A DNA stretch of 64,000 bases from positions 1 to 64,000 of the forward strand of contig NZ_BPFX01000012.1 of assembly GCF_019655855.1 (NCBI RefSeq), read 5' to 3'. Positions 11,201 to 21,732 of this stretch are shown here, piece by piece. Position 1 is the stretch's first letter, and each line of letters begins with the position of its first letter. This DNA is from Pseudomonas paralcaligenes (lineage in GTDB: Bacteria; Pseudomonadota; Gammaproteobacteria; Pseudomonadales; Pseudomonadaceae). Under the pieces are notes generated by a model. That model was not told the origin of the DNA. It made no database searches and was given only the letters and a program-made list of their open reading frames with translations. A program made the translations under genes and the position numbers.

Positions 11201-12094
11201 CCGCGCAGCGAGGCAGCGGCCGACGAGCCGGATGCCCCCGACATGCTGGCCGCCGTCGACCCGCGGCAGATTCCCGCGCTCGACCTGCGCATCGCCCGGG
11301 TCATGCAGGGCGACGTGCTGGTCGGCGCCTGGTCGCTCAAGGCGCGGCCGACCTCGACCGGCGTGCGTTTCGACGACCTGTCCCTGCAGCTCAAGGGCCT
11401 GCAACTGGGCGGCAGCGCCGGCTGGGATGGCGCGCCCGGCGCCAGTGGCAGCTGGTACAAGGGCCGCCTGGAGGGGGAGAACCTGGCCGACGTGCTCAAG
11501 GCCTGGGGCTACGCGCCCAGCGCCACCAGCGAGCGCTTCCGCCTGGACGTGGACGGCAGTTGGCCCGGCTCGCCGGCCTGGTTCAGCATGAAGCGCCTGT
11601 CCGGCCGCCTGGACGCCAGCCTGCGCCACGGCCAGTTCGTCGAGGTGCAGGGCTCGGCCTCCGCCCTGCGCGTGTTCGGCCTGCTCAACTTCAACTCCAT
11701 CAGCCGCCGCCTGCGCCTGGACTTCTCCGACCTGCTCGGCAAGGGCTTCAGCTACGACACCACCAAGACCCTGCTGGTCGGCAAGAGCGGCGTGTTCGTC
11801 ACCCGCGAGCCGCTGCGCGTGGTCGGCCCGTCCAGCACCCTGGAGCTGGACGGCACCCTCGACATGGCGCGGGACGAGATAGACGCCAAGCTGCTGGTGA
11901 CCCTGCCGGTGACCAACAACCTGCCGCTGGCCGCGCTGATCGTCGGTGCGCCGGCGGTGGGCGGCGCGCTGTTCGTGGTCGACAAGCTGCTCGGCGACCG
12001 GGTCGCCCGCTTCGCCAGCGTGCAGTACCGGGTCAAGGGCCCCTGGCAGGAGCCCGAGATCAGCTTCGACAAGCCCTTCGAGGCGCCGCGGTGA
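8255..12094 (+). CDS. yhdP: YhdP-family AsmA-like phospholipid transport protein
   Basis: YhdP is a large inner-membrane-anchored periplasmic bridge. Together with TamB and YdbH it carries phospholipid to the outer membrane in enterobacteria. The 1279-residue protein has an N-terminal membrane segment (about residues 8-27) followed by long repeated beta-rich DUF3971 and AsmA-like C-terminal regions, with no catalytic motif. The rng-yhdP-tldD neighbourhood is the same as in E. coli, here with a nitrilase gene added. A large antisense frame over it is a GC artefact. Confidence 0.93.
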   Translation: MNFLLGLVARLLRWGLGLCALALVLAAFYVSLGRELVPLVAEYREEVETRAATALDMPLAIGSLEGGWRGFSPILTAHDVLLGEGDSAVRLDQVRVVPDVLASLLARQPRLANLQLEGLQLSLRQDGEGRWAVEGLPQREPARPLDPQKLIDGLAMVERVSLLGSQLTFEPFEQAPRSLTYIDVTLRSGVVRHRLDGRLRLPDGQPLAFSLRTRLDRADWRASSAQAYLSLPQSDWAAWLPAGLTRDWRLSKAQAGGEFWLDWDQGQVQRGVARLHAPEIAGRYAGQEPVEIDDLNLNAYFERRADGFDLLLDSLALSLGETRWGEVQLALAQQLDASGQVGRWRLSADHLDLTPLTPVVLALAPLPEAAGEAVGELAPRGTLRNVQLEYFPQLTDASRVRFSGNLDRVSIGAWHGVPAVENASGSVRGDLGGGEGLADSENFGLHFPNLFPEMWHYRQAGARLRWELDDEGFTLYSPYLQVVGEEGRIAGDFMVRLKKDPAQEDYMDLRVGLHDGDALKAKKYLPTRSPGLSPALAEWLQTAIRGGHIEDGWFEYQGALAKEAADEARSIGLYFLVDNAELAFQPGWPVLRDARGEVLIEDDGVEVRVPEARILDSRVSNVTVNVPRAPRGQAPRLALEGEVQSSLPDALKILREAPIGTADIFAGWQGQGPLSGRLKLDIPLAKGEKPQVQVDFATEGARLEIATPKLAFTQLKGAFRFDTARGLSAPDIRAHALGHAVRGRALAEGARGNARTRIEASGRIPLEQLTGWLGVTQPLPVSGEIPYRLDLALDGGNSQLRVDSDLKGLAVELPAPFAKAAADSRAASWRMTLQGAERRYWFDYGGVASLAFAAPAEQPQQGRGELRLGGQPASLPPGQGLRVVGRVDELDWSAWQAAAKPYLGLADDGQSRQLFRGADLRIGRFDGFGTQVDDLGVKLARANAAWRLDLDSALLEGRVTLPDAGGAPMVIDLARLSFPPAEPRSEAAADEPDAPDMLAAVDPRQIPALDLRIARVMQGDVLVGAWSLKARPTSTGVRFDDLSLQLKGLQLGGSAGWDGAPGASGSWYKGRLEGENLADVLKAWGYAPSATSERFRLDVDGSWPGSPAWFSMKRLSGRLDASLRHGQFVEVQGSASALRVFGLLNFNSISRRLRLDFSDLLGKGFSYDTTKTLLVGKSGVFVTREPLRVVGPSSTLELDGTLDMARDEIDAKLLVTLPVTNNLPLAALIVGAPAVGGALFVVDKLLGDRVARFASVQYRVKGPWQEPEISFDKPFEAPR

Positions 12095-12140
12095 AGCCAG
12101 CCCAGGCGACATGGGTTAGCATGCGGGCAAGGAGGCGTTC

Positions 12141-12995
12141 ATGTCCCTCGCCGTAATCCAGATGGTCAGCCAGGACGATGTCCCGGCCAATCTCGCCGCT
12201 GCCCGTCGCCTGTTGCAGGAGGCGGCCGAGCGTGGCGCGCGCCTGGCCGTGCTGCCGGAAAACTTCGCCGCCATGGGCCGTCGCGACCAGGCCGCCCTCG
12301 GTCGCGCCGAGGCCGACGGCAGCGGCCCCATCCTGCCCTGGTTGAAACGCACGGCCCGCGACCTCAGGTTATGGATAGTCGCCGGCACTTTCCCCCTGCC
12401 GCCGGACGGCCGGCCCGAGGCCCGCGCCCACGCCTGCTCGCTGCTGGTCGACGAGGATGGCGAACGGGCGGCCCGCTACGACAAGCTGCACCTGTTCGAC
12501 GTCGATGTGGCCGACAGCCGCGGCCGTTACCGGGAGTCGGACGACTATGCTTTCGGGGAACAGGTGGTGGTGGCCGAGACCCCGGTGGGACGCCTTGGCC
12601 TGAGCGTGTGCTACGACCTGCGCTTCCCCGAGCTGTACACCCGGCTGCGCGAGGCCGGTGCCGAACTGATCAGCGCGCCGGCGGCCTTCACCGCCGTCAC
12701 CGGTGCCGCCCACTGGCAGGTGCTGACCCGCGCCCGCGCCATCGAGACCCAGTGCTACGTGCTGGCGGCGGGGCAGGGCGGCAGCCATCCGGGCGGCCGC
12801 GAGACCTTCGGCCACTCGGCCATCATCGACCCCTGGGGGCGGGTGCTGGCCGAACGATCCAGCGGCGAAGCGGTTCTGCTCGCCGAACGCGACGCCGCCG
12901 AACAGGCGGCCGTGCGCCAGCGCATGCCGGTGGCACGTCATAGACGATTCATCGCGCCGGTCCAGCCCGGTCCGGCGCCCACGGAGCAGTTATGA
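12141..12995 (+). CDS. Carbon-nitrogen hydrolase, Nit family
   Basis: This is a 284-residue nitrilase-superfamily amidase. The catalytic triad is visible as Glu40 (LPENFAAMG), Lys115 ([10 protein letters not shown]) and Cys157 ([12 protein letters not shown]). The [10 protein letters not shown] segment is characteristic of the Nit1/NitFhit branch, whose studied members remove ammonia from deaminated glutathione as metabolite repair. That substrate is inferred from the family. The ATG at 12141 has AAGGAGG upstream, and the 3' end overlaps tldD by four bases (ATGA). Confidence 0.9.
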   Translation: MSLAVIQMVSQDDVPANLAAARRLLQEAAERGARLAVLPENFAAMGRRDQAALGRAEADGSGPILPWLKRTARDLRLWIVAGTFPLPPDGRPEARAHACSLLVDEDGERAARYDKLHLFDVDVADSRGRYRESDDYAFGEQVVVAETPVGRLGLSVCYDLRFPELYTRLREAGAELISAPAAFTAVTGAAHWQVLTRARAIETQCYVLAAGQGGSHPGGRETFGHSAIIDPWGRVLAERSSGEAVLLAERDAAEQAAVRQRMPVARHRRFIAPVQPGPAPTEQL

Positions 12996-14449
12996 GCGAC
13001 ATCCTCGGCCGCGTCAGCGGCCACCTGCTGGCCCCCGGCAACCTGACCATCGAGCAGTTGCCGGCCATCCTCGGCGAACTCGCCGGTCCCGGCATCGACG
13101 CGGCGGACCTGTACTTCCAGAGCCAGGTCTCCGAGTCCTGGGTGCTGGAAGACGGCATCGTCAAGGAAGGCAGCTTCAACCTCGACCAAGGCGTGGGCGT
13201 GCGCGCCCAGTCCGGCGAGAAGACCGGCTTCGCCTACAGCAACGCTATCCACGCCGAGGCCCTGGGCCAGGCGGCACGAGCCGCCCGCTCGATCGCCCGC
13301 GCCGGCCAGCAGGGCCGCGTGCAGGCCTTCGCCAGCCCGGCGGTCACCGCGCTCTATGCCCAGGACAACCCGCTGGAAGTGCTGGAGCGCGCCGAGAAGG
13401 TCGAGCTGCTCAAGCGCATCGACGTGTTCACCCGCACCCTCGACCCGCGCATCAAGCAGGTCACCGTCAGCCTGGCCGGGGTCTGGGACCACGTGCTGGT
13501 GGCCGCCAGCGACGGCAGCCTGGGCGCGGACATCCGCCCGCTGGTGCGCTTCAACGTCAGTGTCATCGTCGAGCAGAACGGCCGCCGCGAGCGCGGTGGC
13601 CACGGCGGCGGCGGGCGTACCGACTACCGCTACTTCCTCGAACGCGACGGCAACGGCGAGGAGCGCGCCATGGGCTATGCCCGCGAGGCGTTGCGCCAGG
13701 CGCTGGTCAATCTGGAAGCAGTGCCTGCGCCGGCCGGTACGCTGCCGGTGGTGATGGGCGCCGGCTGGTCCGGCGTGCTGCTGCATGAGGCGGTCGGCCA
13801 TGGCCTGGAAGGCGACTTCAACCGCAAGGGCAGCTCGGCCTACAGCGGCCGCACCGGCCAGCCGGTGGCGTCCAAGCTGTGCACCATCGTCGATGACGGC
13901 ACCCTGGCCGGCCGCCGCGGTTCGCTGAGCCTGGACGATGAGGGCACCCGCACCCAGTGCACCACGCTGATCGAGAACGGCGTGCTCAAGGGCTACATGC
14001 AGGACAAGCTCAACGCCCGCCTGATGGGCGTGGCGCCGACCGGCAACGGCCGTCGCGAGTCCTACGCGCACCTGCCGATGCCGCGCATGACCAACACCTA
14101 CATGCTGGCCGGCGAGAGCGACCCGGAAGAAATCATCCGCTCGGTGAAGCGCGGTATCTACTGCGCCAACCTCGGCGGCGGCCAGGTGGACATCACCAGC
14201 GGCAAGTTCGTGTTCTCCACCAGCGAGGCCTACCTGATCGAGGACGGCAGGATCACCACCCCGGTCAAGGGCGCGACCCTGATCGGCAACGGCCCGGAAG
14301 CCATGAGCAAGGTGTCCATGGTCGGCAACGACCTGGCGCTGGACAGCGGCGTGGGCACCTGCGGCAAGGACGGCCAGTCGGTGCCGGTGGGCGTCGGCCA
14401 GCCGACCCTGAAGATCGATGCGATCACCGTCGGCGGTACCGGTGCCTGA
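12992..14449 (+). CDS. tldD: Metalloprotease TldD
   Basis: TldD is the catalytic half of the TldD/TldE(PmbA) protease, which degrades unfolded peptides and matures some ribosomal peptides such as microcin B17. It also acts in CcdA antitoxin turnover in E. coli. The 485-residue protein carries the HExxxH zinc motif as HEAVGH (265-270). Its start overlaps the nitrilase stop and its stop overlaps the next small gene (TGATG). The partner pmbA lies 0.8 kb downstream beyond the opposing darP. Confidence 0.97.
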   Translation: MSDILGRVSGHLLAPGNLTIEQLPAILGELAGPGIDAADLYFQSQVSESWVLEDGIVKEGSFNLDQGVGVRAQSGEKTGFAYSNAIHAEALGQAARAARSIARAGQQGRVQAFASPAVTALYAQDNPLEVLERAEKVELLKRIDVFTRTLDPRIKQVTVSLAGVWDHVLVAASDGSLGADIRPLVRFNVSVIVEQNGRRERGGHGGGGRTDYRYFLERDGNGEERAMGYAREALRQALVNLEAVPAPAGTLPVVMGAGWSGVLLHEAVGHGLEGDFNRKGSSAYSGRTGQPVASKLCTIVDDGTLAGRRGSLSLDDEGTRTQCTTLIENGVLKGYMQDKLNARLMGVAPTGNGRRESYAHLPMPRMTNTYMLAGESDPEEIIRSVKRGIYCANLGGGQVDITSGKFVFSTSEAYLIEDGRITTPVKGATLIGNGPEAMSKVSMVGNDLALDSGVGTCGKDGQSVPVGVGQPTLKIDAITVGGTGA

Positions 14450-14640
14450 TGCTGGAGGTGCTGTTTCACCTGCTGTTCGAGGTGCTGCTGTACGGCAAGG
14501 GCTACTGGACGCTGCGCCTGCTCTCGGGCGGGCGGATCAAGCCGGACAAGTGGAATGACGGAGTCGTCACCCTGATAGGGCTGCTCGCCACTGCCGCCTG
14601 GTGCGTGCCGCTGGTGATCTGGCTGGCGAGCGATAGTTGA
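14449..14640 (+). CDS. 63-residue hydrophobic protein after tldD
   Basis: I do not recognise this small protein. It begins [20 protein letters not shown], has two hydrophobic stretches (about residues 1-16 and 40-58) separated by a basic segment (LSGGRIKPDKWNDG), and ends in ASDS. The start is fused to the tldD stop as TGATG, which supports translation by coupling, and composition matches its neighbours. It is likely a small inner-membrane protein of unknown role. Confidence 0.65.
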   Translation: MLEVLFHLLFEVLLYGKGYWTLRLLSGGRIKPDKWNDGVVTLIGLLATAAWCVPLVIWLASDS

Positions 14641-14645
14641 GGCAT

Positions 14646-14664
14646 GGCCCGGATCGCCCGGGCC
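14646..14664. terminator. Hairpin between convergent tldD operon and darP
   Basis: GGCCCGG (14646-14652) and CCGGGCC (14658-14664) form a 7-bp stem with a 5-base loop in the 30-base gap between the stop codons of the 63-residue gene and darP. There is no good T-tract on either side, so a weak bidirectional terminator is possible but unproven. Confidence 0.35.
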
Positions 14665-14670
14665 GCCGTG

Positions 14671-15192
14671 TTACTTGAGGCCGCGCTGGACCTCGTCCAG
14701 GTCGCGGATGTACTTGAAGATCTTGCGCGCGGCGCTCGGCGGCTTGTTCCGCGTCGCCTCGTGCTGGGCATGACGGATCAGGCTGCGCAGGTGCTGGCGG
14801 TCGGCTTCCGGGTAGTCGGCGACGAAGCTCTCCAGGGTGGCGTCGTCGCCCGCGATCAGGCGGTCGCGCCAGCGCTCGAGGGCGTGGAAGCGCTCGTTGT
14901 ATTCGCGGGTGGAGCTGTCGACCTGGTCGATCAGGGCGAGGATGCCCTCGATGTCCTGGTCGCGCATGAGCTTGCCGATGAACTGGACGTGGCGTTTCTT
15001 GGCGGCATTGGCCGTGTGTTTCGGGGCCTCGGCCAAAGCCTTGCGCAGGCCGTCGGTGAGCGGCAGCCTGGCGATCAGATCGGGCTTGAGGGTGGTCAGG
15101 CGGGCGCCGAGGTCTTGCAGGGCATGCAGCTCGCGCTTGATCTGGGTCTTGCTCTTCTCGCCGGAGAAGTCTTCGTCGTAGGAATCAGCCAT
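14671..15192 (-). CDS. darP: Ribosome-associated protein DarP (YjgA family)
   Basis: DarP (DUF615) binds late 50S precursors and promotes active peptidyl-transferase centre formation. The 173-residue product is highly charged and helical, starting [20 protein letters not shown], with the family segment [18 protein letters not shown] chose the ATG at 15192 because the upstream extension to 15294 is unlike the family. It lies on the minus strand between tldD and pmbA and is divergent from pmbA. Confidence 0.92.
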   Translation of the reverse strand: MADSYDEDFSGEKSKTQIKRELHALQDLGARLTTLKPDLIARLPLTDGLRKALAEAPKHTANAAKKRHVQFIGKLMRDQDIEGILALIDQVDSSTREYNERFHALERWRDRLIAGDDATLESFVADYPEADRQHLRSLIRHAQHEATRNKPPSAARKIFKYIRDLDEVQRGLK

Positions 15193-15281
15193 GGGGGCGG
15201 TCCGAATGGAAACGTCGCCATGATAACGAGTCAGGGGTTGCCTGTCCCTCGCGGGCGGCGGCTCCAGCAGTGGAGTGCAAC

Positions 15282-16628
15282 ATGAGTTCAGCACAAGCAG
15301 TGGGCCCGCAGGCCCTGCCGGACCTGCAGGCGCAGGTCGAGCGGATCATCGCCGAGGCGCGCCGCCAGGGCGCCAGCGCCTGCGAGGTGGCGGTGTCGAT
15401 GGAGCAGGGGCTGTCCACCACGGTGCGCCAGGGCGAGGTCGAGACGGTCGAGTTCAATCGCGACCAGGGCTTCGGCATCACCCTCTACGTCGGCCAGCGC
15501 AAGGGCTCGGCCAGCACTTCGGCGAGCGGCGAGGCGGCCATCCAGGAGACGGTGGCGGCGGCCCTGGCCATCGCCAAACACGCCTCCGAGGACGCGTCCG
15601 CCGGCCTCGCCGATGCCGCGCTGATGGCCCGCGAGCTGCCCGAACTCGACCTCTACCATCCCTGGGCGATCACCCCGGAACAGGCGGTGGAACTGGCCCT
15701 GGCCTGCGAGTCGGCCGCCTTCGCCACCGACCCGCGCATCGGCAATGCCGACGGCACCAGCCTCAGCACTCACCAGGGCTGCCGGGTCTATGGCAACAGC
15801 CACGGCTTCGTCGGCGGCTACGCCAGCACCCGCCACAGCCTGAGCTGCGTGATGATCGCCGAGGGCGAGGGGCAGATGCAGCGCGACTACTGGTACGACG
15901 TCAACCGCCAGGGCGAGTTGCTGGCCGATCCGGCCAGGATCGGCCGCCTGGCCGCCGAACGCAGCGTGGCGCGCCTCGGCGCCCGGCCGGTGCCGACCTG
16001 CGAGGTGCCGGTGCTGTTCGCCCCCGAGCTGGCCACCGGCCTGTTCGGCCATTTCCTGGCCGCCATCTCCGGCGGCAACCTGTACCGCCATTCCTCGTTC
16101 CTCGAAGGGGCGCTGGGCCAGCGTCTGTTCCCCGAGTGGCTGAGTATCGACGAGCGCCCGCACATCCCCCGCGCCATGGGCAGCGCCGCCTTCGACGGCG
16201 ACGGCCTGGCCACCTACGCCAAGCCCTTCGTGGCCGGTGGCGAGCTGCTGTCCTACATCCTCGGCACCTATTCCGGGCGCAAGCTGGGCCTGCCCAGCAC
16301 GGCCAACGCTGGCGGCGTGCACAACCTGTTCGTCAGCCACGGCAACGAGGACCAGAAGGCGCTGCTGCGCCGCATGGGCCGCGGCCTGCTGGTCACCGAA
16401 CTGATGGGGCAGGGCCTCAACCTGGTCACCGGCGACTACTCGCGCGGCGCCGCCGGATACTGGGTGGAGAACGGCGAAATCCAGTTCCCGGTGCAGGAAG
16501 TCACCATCGCCGGCAACCTGAAGGACATGTTCCGCCAGATCGTCGCCGTGGGCAGCGACCTCGAACTGCGCGGCAACATCCGCACCGGCTCGGTGCTGAT
16601 CGAGCGGATGACCGTCGCCGGCAGCTGA
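15282..16628 (+). CDS. pmbA: Metalloprotease subunit PmbA (TldE)
   Basis: PmbA/TldE is the non-catalytic partner of TldD and the two form a heterodimeric protease. The 448-residue protein has the modulator-of-gyrase fold but lacks HExxxH; the equivalent region reads [12 protein letters not shown]. That is expected for TldE. I used the ATG at 15282 ([14 protein letters not shown]), preceded by GGAG at 15272, rather than the ATG 12 bases upstream. A strong terminator follows at 16645. Confidence 0.95.
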   Translation: MSSAQAVGPQALPDLQAQVERIIAEARRQGASACEVAVSMEQGLSTTVRQGEVETVEFNRDQGFGITLYVGQRKGSASTSASGEAAIQETVAAALAIAKHASEDASAGLADAALMARELPELDLYHPWAITPEQAVELALACESAAFATDPRIGNADGTSLSTHQGCRVYGNSHGFVGGYASTRHSLSCVMIAEGEGQMQRDYWYDVNRQGELLADPARIGRLAAERSVARLGARPVPTCEVPVLFAPELATGLFGHFLAAISGGNLYRHSSFLEGALGQRLFPEWLSIDERPHIPRAMGSAAFDGDGLATYAKPFVAGGELLSYILGTYSGRKLGLPSTANAGGVHNLFVSHGNEDQKALLRRMGRGLLVTELMGQGLNLVTGDYSRGAAGYWVENGEIQFPVQEVTIAGNLKDMFRQIVAVGSDLELRGNIRTGSVLIERMTVAGS

Positions 16629-16644
16629 CCGCGATTCCGCCCAC

Positions 16645-16680
16645 AAAACCCGGCGTGCCGCCACGGACGCCGGGTTTTTT
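16645..16680 (+). terminator. Rho-independent terminator after pmbA
   Basis: AAAACCCGGCGT pairs with ACGCCGGGTTTTTT across a short GC-rich loop, with six T residues at the end. It ends pmbA transcription and insulates the iron-regulated operon that follows. Confidence 0.9.
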
Positions 16681-16716
16681 CATGCCCGCTCCGGCAAGTC
16701 CACACAAACTGTGGTA

Positions 16717-16754
16717 TTGATTATTCTTACCATTCAAGAATAAATATCATTATC
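16717..16754 (+). promoter_or_regulatory. Fur box and promoter of the fagA-fumC-sodA operon
   Basis: Read on the minus strand, 16754-16736 is GATAATGATATTTATTCTT, matching 15 of 19 positions of the classical Fur box (GATAATGATAATCATTATC). A possible sigma70 promoter, TTGATT (16717-16722) with an 18-base spacer to TAAATA (16741-16746), overlaps it. Iron-loaded Fur would block RNA polymerase, so the operon should be induced by iron starvation, as reported for P. aeruginosa fagA-fumC-sodA. Confidence 0.85.
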
Positions 16755-16773
16755 GAGTCAGAGTGGACGCTTC

Positions 16774-17158
16774 ATGTCCTTCCTTTTCTTCACCCCCTGC
16801 CTGGACTGCTGGCACTGGCAAGGCTTCCGCATCCGCTGCGCACTGCTGCCGGACGAGCCGCGCCTGCTCGACCAGTACGAATTCCACGGCTGCCAGCTGG
16901 TGGCCAGCGGGCGCCTCGACGCCTGGCGCATGTCGGTGCTGGTGTTCGAGTTGCTGCTCGACACCGCCTGCGATCCGGCACTGCCCTGGCACTGGCGCAG
17001 CCTCTGCCTGGACCGCGCCTGGCGTCCCCTGCACAGCCTGGAAAAGCTCGCCTGCAACCTGGAGCGGCAGCGCAGCCTGATCCGCCTGCGCAACCGGCTG
17101 GCCACCCTGCGCCTGCCGCCCTCCCTCACATTCAACGAACCGGTAGAAGGTAATTCTC

Positions 17159-17166
<8 letters not shown>
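16774..17166 (+). CDS. fagA: Fur-associated protein FagA
   Basis: This is the first gene of the iron-regulated operon. FagA is known by position and Fur control rather than by biochemistry. The 130-residue protein starts MSFLFFTPCLDCWHWQGF, is rich in Trp, Cys, Leu and Arg, has no signal peptide and no motif I recognise. The scattered Cys/His residues (CLDCWHW) could bind metal, which is my speculation. Its last eight bases overlap the start of fumC, pointing to translational coupling. Confidence 0.85.
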
Positions 17167-18547
<1,381 letters not shown>

Positions 18548-18584
18548 GGTCGCCACCATCCGCCGTGTGCGAGGAGGTCAGGCA

Positions 18585-19034
18585 ATGGAGCACTGGAAGA
18601 TAACCATCGAGGCGGGCAATCGCTGCTACGCCGAGGGCGACTGGGTGCAGGCGCGCGAGCTCTACCTGCAGGCGCTGGCCGAGGCCCAGGTGCTGTTCGG
18701 TCGCTGGGCCGACCACGACATGGCGGTCGCCGCCTTCGTCATCTCCCACCACAACCTGGCCGACCTGCACCTGATGCTCGGCCAGCCCGAGGAGGCCGCC
18801 GAGAACCTCTGCGCCAGCCACGAACGCCTGCTGCAGACCCTCGCCGACGACTCGCTGGCCGAGGGCCTGCGCACCGCCGCGATGCACCACAGCCGGCGCA
18901 CCTACCTGGAGCTGCTGCAGTTCATCGCCGAACACGGCGCCTTTCCCCGCACCGACCGCCTGCTCGGCGCGCCGCAACGCCACGCCTGGCGGCAGCGTGC
19001 CGGGGCTTCCGCCCCCGGTCGACACTATCACTGA
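18585..19034 (+). CDS. TPR-like protein of the fumC-sodA operon
   Basis: A 149-residue protein of unknown function that sits between fumC and sodA, as in P. aeruginosa (PA4469-like). The N-terminal 100 residues are helical with tetratricopeptide-like spacing (NRCYAEGDWVQARELYLQAL, then HHNLADLHLMLGQPEEAAENL), suggesting protein-protein contacts. There is no signal peptide. I chose the ATG at 18585 because GGAGGT lies seven bases upstream; the frame extends six codons further. Confidence 0.85.
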   Translation: MEHWKITIEAGNRCYAEGDWVQARELYLQALAEAQVLFGRWADHDMAVAAFVISHHNLADLHLMLGQPEEAAENLCASHERLLQTLADDSLAEGLRTAAMHHSRRTYLELLQFIAEHGAFPRTDRLLGAPQRHAWRQRAGASAPGRHYH

Positions 19035-19046
19035 AGGAGACACTCC

Positions 19047-19664
19047 ATGCCCCACAGCCTGCCGGCGCTGCCCTACGCCTACGATGCCCTGGAACCGCAC
19101 ATCGATGCCCAGACCATGGAAATCCACCACAGCAAGCATCACCAGACCTACATCAACAACCTGAACGCGGCGCTCGAAGGGTCGTCCTATGTCGAGTGGC
19201 CGGTGGAACAACTGCTGTCGCGCCTGGCCGAACTGCCCCAGGCGCTGCACGGCGCGGTGATCAACCAGGGTGGCGGGCACGCCAACCACACACTGTTCTG
19301 GACGGTGATGTCGCCGTCCGGCGGTGGCGAGCCGAGCGGCGAGCTGGCCGCTGCCATTGACGAGCAGATCGGTGGCTTCGCCGCGTTCAAGGAGGCCTTC
19401 ACCAAGGCCGCGCTGACCCGTTTCGGCAGCGGCTGGGCATGGCTCAGCGTGACGCCGGACAAGCGTCTGGTGGTGGAGAGCAGTGCCAACCAGGACAGCC
19501 CGCTGATGAACGGCAACACGCCGATCCTCGGGCTGGACGTGTGGGAGCACGCCTACTACCTGCGCTACCAGAACCGCCGGCCGGAGTACATCGGCGCCTT
19601 CTACAACGTGATCGACTGGGACGAGGTGGCGCGGCGATACCGTGACGCCCTGTCGGCCGGCTGA
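19047..19664 (+). CDS. sodA: Manganese superoxide dismutase
   Basis: SodA dismutates superoxide in the cytoplasm. The 205-residue protein has all four metal ligands: His27 (MEIHHSKHH), His81 ([11 protein letters not shown]), Asp164 and His168 (LDVWEHAYY). The GGGHANH motif and the Gln in SSANQDSPL mark the manganese rather than the iron form. Within this Fur-regulated operon it replaces iron SOD during iron limitation. GAAGGAGA lies upstream of the ATG. Confidence 0.97.
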   Translation: MPHSLPALPYAYDALEPHIDAQTMEIHHSKHHQTYINNLNAALEGSSYVEWPVEQLLSRLAELPQALHGAVINQGGGHANHTLFWTVMSPSGGGEPSGELAAAIDEQIGGFAAFKEAFTKAALTRFGSGWAWLSVTPDKRLVVESSANQDSPLMNGNTPILGLDVWEHAYYLRYQNRRPEYIGAFYNVIDWDEVARRYRDALSAG

Positions 19665-19680
19665 ACGGAGCTATAACGGC

Positions 19681-20571
19681 ATGCTGCAGAGCTTTTCCTC
19701 GAGCGGGGGGCGAACCTTGCGCTATCTGATCGGCTTCTCCGTGGTGCTGCTCGGCTGCAGCCTGCTGCTGATGCAGGCCAGCACGGTCGCCGAACAGGCT
19801 ATCGAGCCGCAGATCTGGCGGGCGTTGCAGGGCGGGTTGCTGTGCGCCCTCGGCACCGCGCTGGGGGCTCTGCCGGTGTTGTTCATGCGCAGCATCTCGA
19901 CCCGTTTCGCCGATACCCTGCTGGGTTTCGGCGGCGGCGTGATGCTGGCGGCCACGGTGTTCTCGTTGCTGATCCCGGCGCTGGGGGCGGCCGAGGAGCT
20001 CGGTTTCTCCAAGTGGGGCGCTGGCTTCCTCGCCAGCCTGGGCCTGTTGATCGGTGCTGGCGCGCTGTTCGGACTGGGCCGCTTCCTGCCGGAAGTGCAG
20101 ATGCGGGCCGCCAACGGCGAGCTGCAGGTGCTGGCGCCGAACATCCTGCTGTTCGTCGTCGCCATCGTGCTGCACAACATCCCCGAGGGCATGGCGGTGG
20201 GCGTTTCCGCCGGCGCCGGCCTGGAGGGCGCCGACACGCTGGCCATGGGCATCGCCCTGCAGGACCTGCCCGAGGGCCTGATCATCGCTCTGGTGCTGGC
20301 CGGTGGCGGCATGGGGCGGGGCAAGGCGCTGCTGATCGGCGCGGCTTCCGGGCTGGTCGAGCCGCTGTTCGCGGTGCTCTGCGCCTGGCTGGTGGGGGTG
20401 TCCGCGCTGCTGCTGCCCTGGGGGCTCTCGCTGGCCGCCGGCGCCATGCTGTTCGCGGTGGTCCACGAGATCATCCCCGAGTCGCACCGCAAGGGCTACG
20501 CCACCGAGGCCAGCCTGGGGCTGGCGGCGGGCTTCTGTCTGATGATGGTGCTGGATACCGCGCTCGGCTGA
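19681..20571 (+). CDS. ZIP-family divalent metal transporter, GufA type
   Basis: A 296-residue, roughly eight-segment membrane protein. The metal-binding motifs are HNIPEGMAVGV in the fourth and QDLPEGLIIAL in the fifth core helix, with HEIIPESHR near the C-terminus. The Gln-Asp variant in the second motif matches the structurally studied BbZIP/GufA branch. It probably imports Zn or Mn, and Mn would fit the upstream sodA; substrate is inference. The ATG at 19681 with GGAG upstream is preferred over an upstream start inside sodA. Confidence 0.88.
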   Translation: MLQSFSSSGGRTLRYLIGFSVVLLGCSLLLMQASTVAEQAIEPQIWRALQGGLLCALGTALGALPVLFMRSISTRFADTLLGFGGGVMLAATVFSLLIPALGAAEELGFSKWGAGFLASLGLLIGAGALFGLGRFLPEVQMRAANGELQVLAPNILLFVVAIVLHNIPEGMAVGVSAGAGLEGADTLAMGIALQDLPEGLIIALVLAGGGMGRGKALLIGAASGLVEPLFAVLCAWLVGVSALLLPWGLSLAAGAMLFAVVHEIIPESHRKGYATEASLGLAAGFCLMMVLDTALG

Positions 20572-20578
20572 GCGCGGT
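20557..20578. terminator. Bidirectional hairpin at the ZIP/ptsO convergence
   Basis: ACCGCGCTC (20557-20565) and GAGCGCGGT (20570-20578) make a perfect 9-bp stem with loop GGCT, overlapping the ZIP stop codon and ending three bases before the ptsO stop. There is no T-tract, so it would be a weak terminator or a 3'-end stabilising fold. Confidence 0.45.
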
Positions 20579-20580
20579 GT

Positions 20581-20853
20581 CTATTCGCCTTCGCCGAACT
20601 TGTCGTTGACCAGGGCGACCAGCGCGTTCAGCGCTTCTTCGGCACGCTCGCCTTCGCTGGACAGCTGCAGACTGGTGCCCTTGCCGGCGGCCAGCATCAT
20701 CACCGACATGATGCTCTTGCCGTCCACCTGGCTTTCCAGCGAGCGGCCGACGCGGATCTGACAGGGGAAGCCGCTGGCGACCCCGACGAACTTGGCGGCG
20801 GCCCTGGCGTGCAGGCCGAGCTTGTTGACGATGGTGATCTCGCGGGTGGGCAT
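20581..20853 (-). CDS. ptsO: Nitrogen-PTS phosphocarrier NPr
   Basis: NPr passes phosphate from PtsP (EI-Ntr) to PtsN in the nitrogen phosphotransferase system, which regulates rather than transports. The 90-residue HPr-fold protein has the phosphorylated His15 in NKLGLHARAA and the Ser region GKSIMSVMML. It is the last gene of the rpoN-hpf-ptsN-rapZ-ptsO series, eight bases after rapZ. Confidence 0.96.
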   Translation of the reverse strand: MPTREITIVNKLGLHARAAAKFVGVASGFPCQIRVGRSLESQVDGKSIMSVMMLAAGKGTSLQLSSEGERAEEALNALVALVNDKFGEGE

Positions 20854-20861
20854 CGCAGTCC

Positions 20862-21719
20862 TTAGCCGAGGTCGCGGTGGCGGACCTGGACGTTCTTCAA
20901 TACGGGTTTCAGGGCTTCGCCCAGGCGGTTGGCCAAGTACACCGAGCGATGGTGGCCGCCGGTGCAGCCGATGGCAATGGTTACGTAGGAACGGTTGCTG
21001 GCGGCGAAGCGTGGCAGCCACTTGTGCAGGTAGGCGTGGATGTCCTGGTACATCTCTTCCACGTCCGGCTGTGCCGCGAGGTACTCGGCCACCGGCGCCT
21101 CCAGGCCGGACATGTCGCGCAGGTCCGGTTTCCAGTAGGGATTGGGCAGGCACCTGACGTCGAACACCAGGTCGGCGTCGACCGGCATGCCGCGCTTGAA
21201 GCCGAACGATTCGACCAGGAACGCGGTACCCGGTTCCGGCTTGTTCAGCAGGCGCAGCTTGATGGTGTCGCGCAGCTGGTAGAGGTTCAGGTGGGTGGTG
21301 TCGATCTTCAGATCGGCGAGGTCGATGATCGGCTGCAGCAGTTGGGTTTCGTCGCGAATCGCTTCGGCCAGGGCGCGCTTCTCGTTGGTCAGCGGGTGGC
21401 GCCGACGGGTCTCGGAGAAGCGTTTGAGCAGGGTTTCCTCGTCGGCGTCGAGATACAGCACGTCGCACTGGATATGGCGGCCACGTACCTCGTCGAGCAG
21501 CTCCGGGAAGCGCTTGAGCTGGCTGGGCAGGTTGCGTGCATCGACCGAAACGGCGACCTGCGGGTGCAGCAGCTCGGTCTGCAGCAGGGAGCGCTCCGCC
21601 AGGTCCGGCAGGAGCCCGGCGGGCAGGTTGTCGATGCAGTAGAAACCGTTGTCTTCCAGTACGTCGAGGGCGGTGCTCTTGCCCGAGCCGGAACGCCCGC
21701 TGACGATGATCAGACGCAT
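20862..21719 (-). CDS. rapZ: RNase adapter protein RapZ
   Basis: RapZ is a P-loop protein that in E. coli delivers sRNA GlmZ to RNase E and senses glucosamine-6-phosphate; its RNA target in Pseudomonas is not evident here. The 285-residue protein has Walker [10 protein letters not shown] (8-16), and a conserved C-terminal domain with [12 protein letters not shown] used the ATG giving [15 protein letters not shown], because the frame upstream runs through ptsN. It sits between ptsN and ptsO, the usual arrangement. Confidence 0.95.
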   Translation of the reverse strand: MRLIIVSGRSGSGKSTALDVLEDNGFYCIDNLPAGLLPDLAERSLLQTELLHPQVAVSVDARNLPSQLKRFPELLDEVRGRHIQCDVLYLDADEETLLKRFSETRRRHPLTNEKRALAEAIRDETQLLQPIIDLADLKIDTTHLNLYQLRDTIKLRLLNKPEPGTAFLVESFGFKRGMPVDADLVFDVRCLPNPYWKPDLRDMSGLEAPVAEYLAAQPDVEEMYQDIHAYLHKWLPRFAASNRSYVTIAIGCTGGHHRSVYLANRLGEALKPVLKNVQVRHRDLG

Positions 21720-21732
21720 GCCGCCCCCCTGC

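Noticed and set aside
8183..12112. A 1309-residue open frame antisense to yhdP
   Set aside because: It is Ala/Gly/Gln/His-rich, has no domain, and mirrors the codon structure of the 1279-residue yhdP. High GC produces such shadows.
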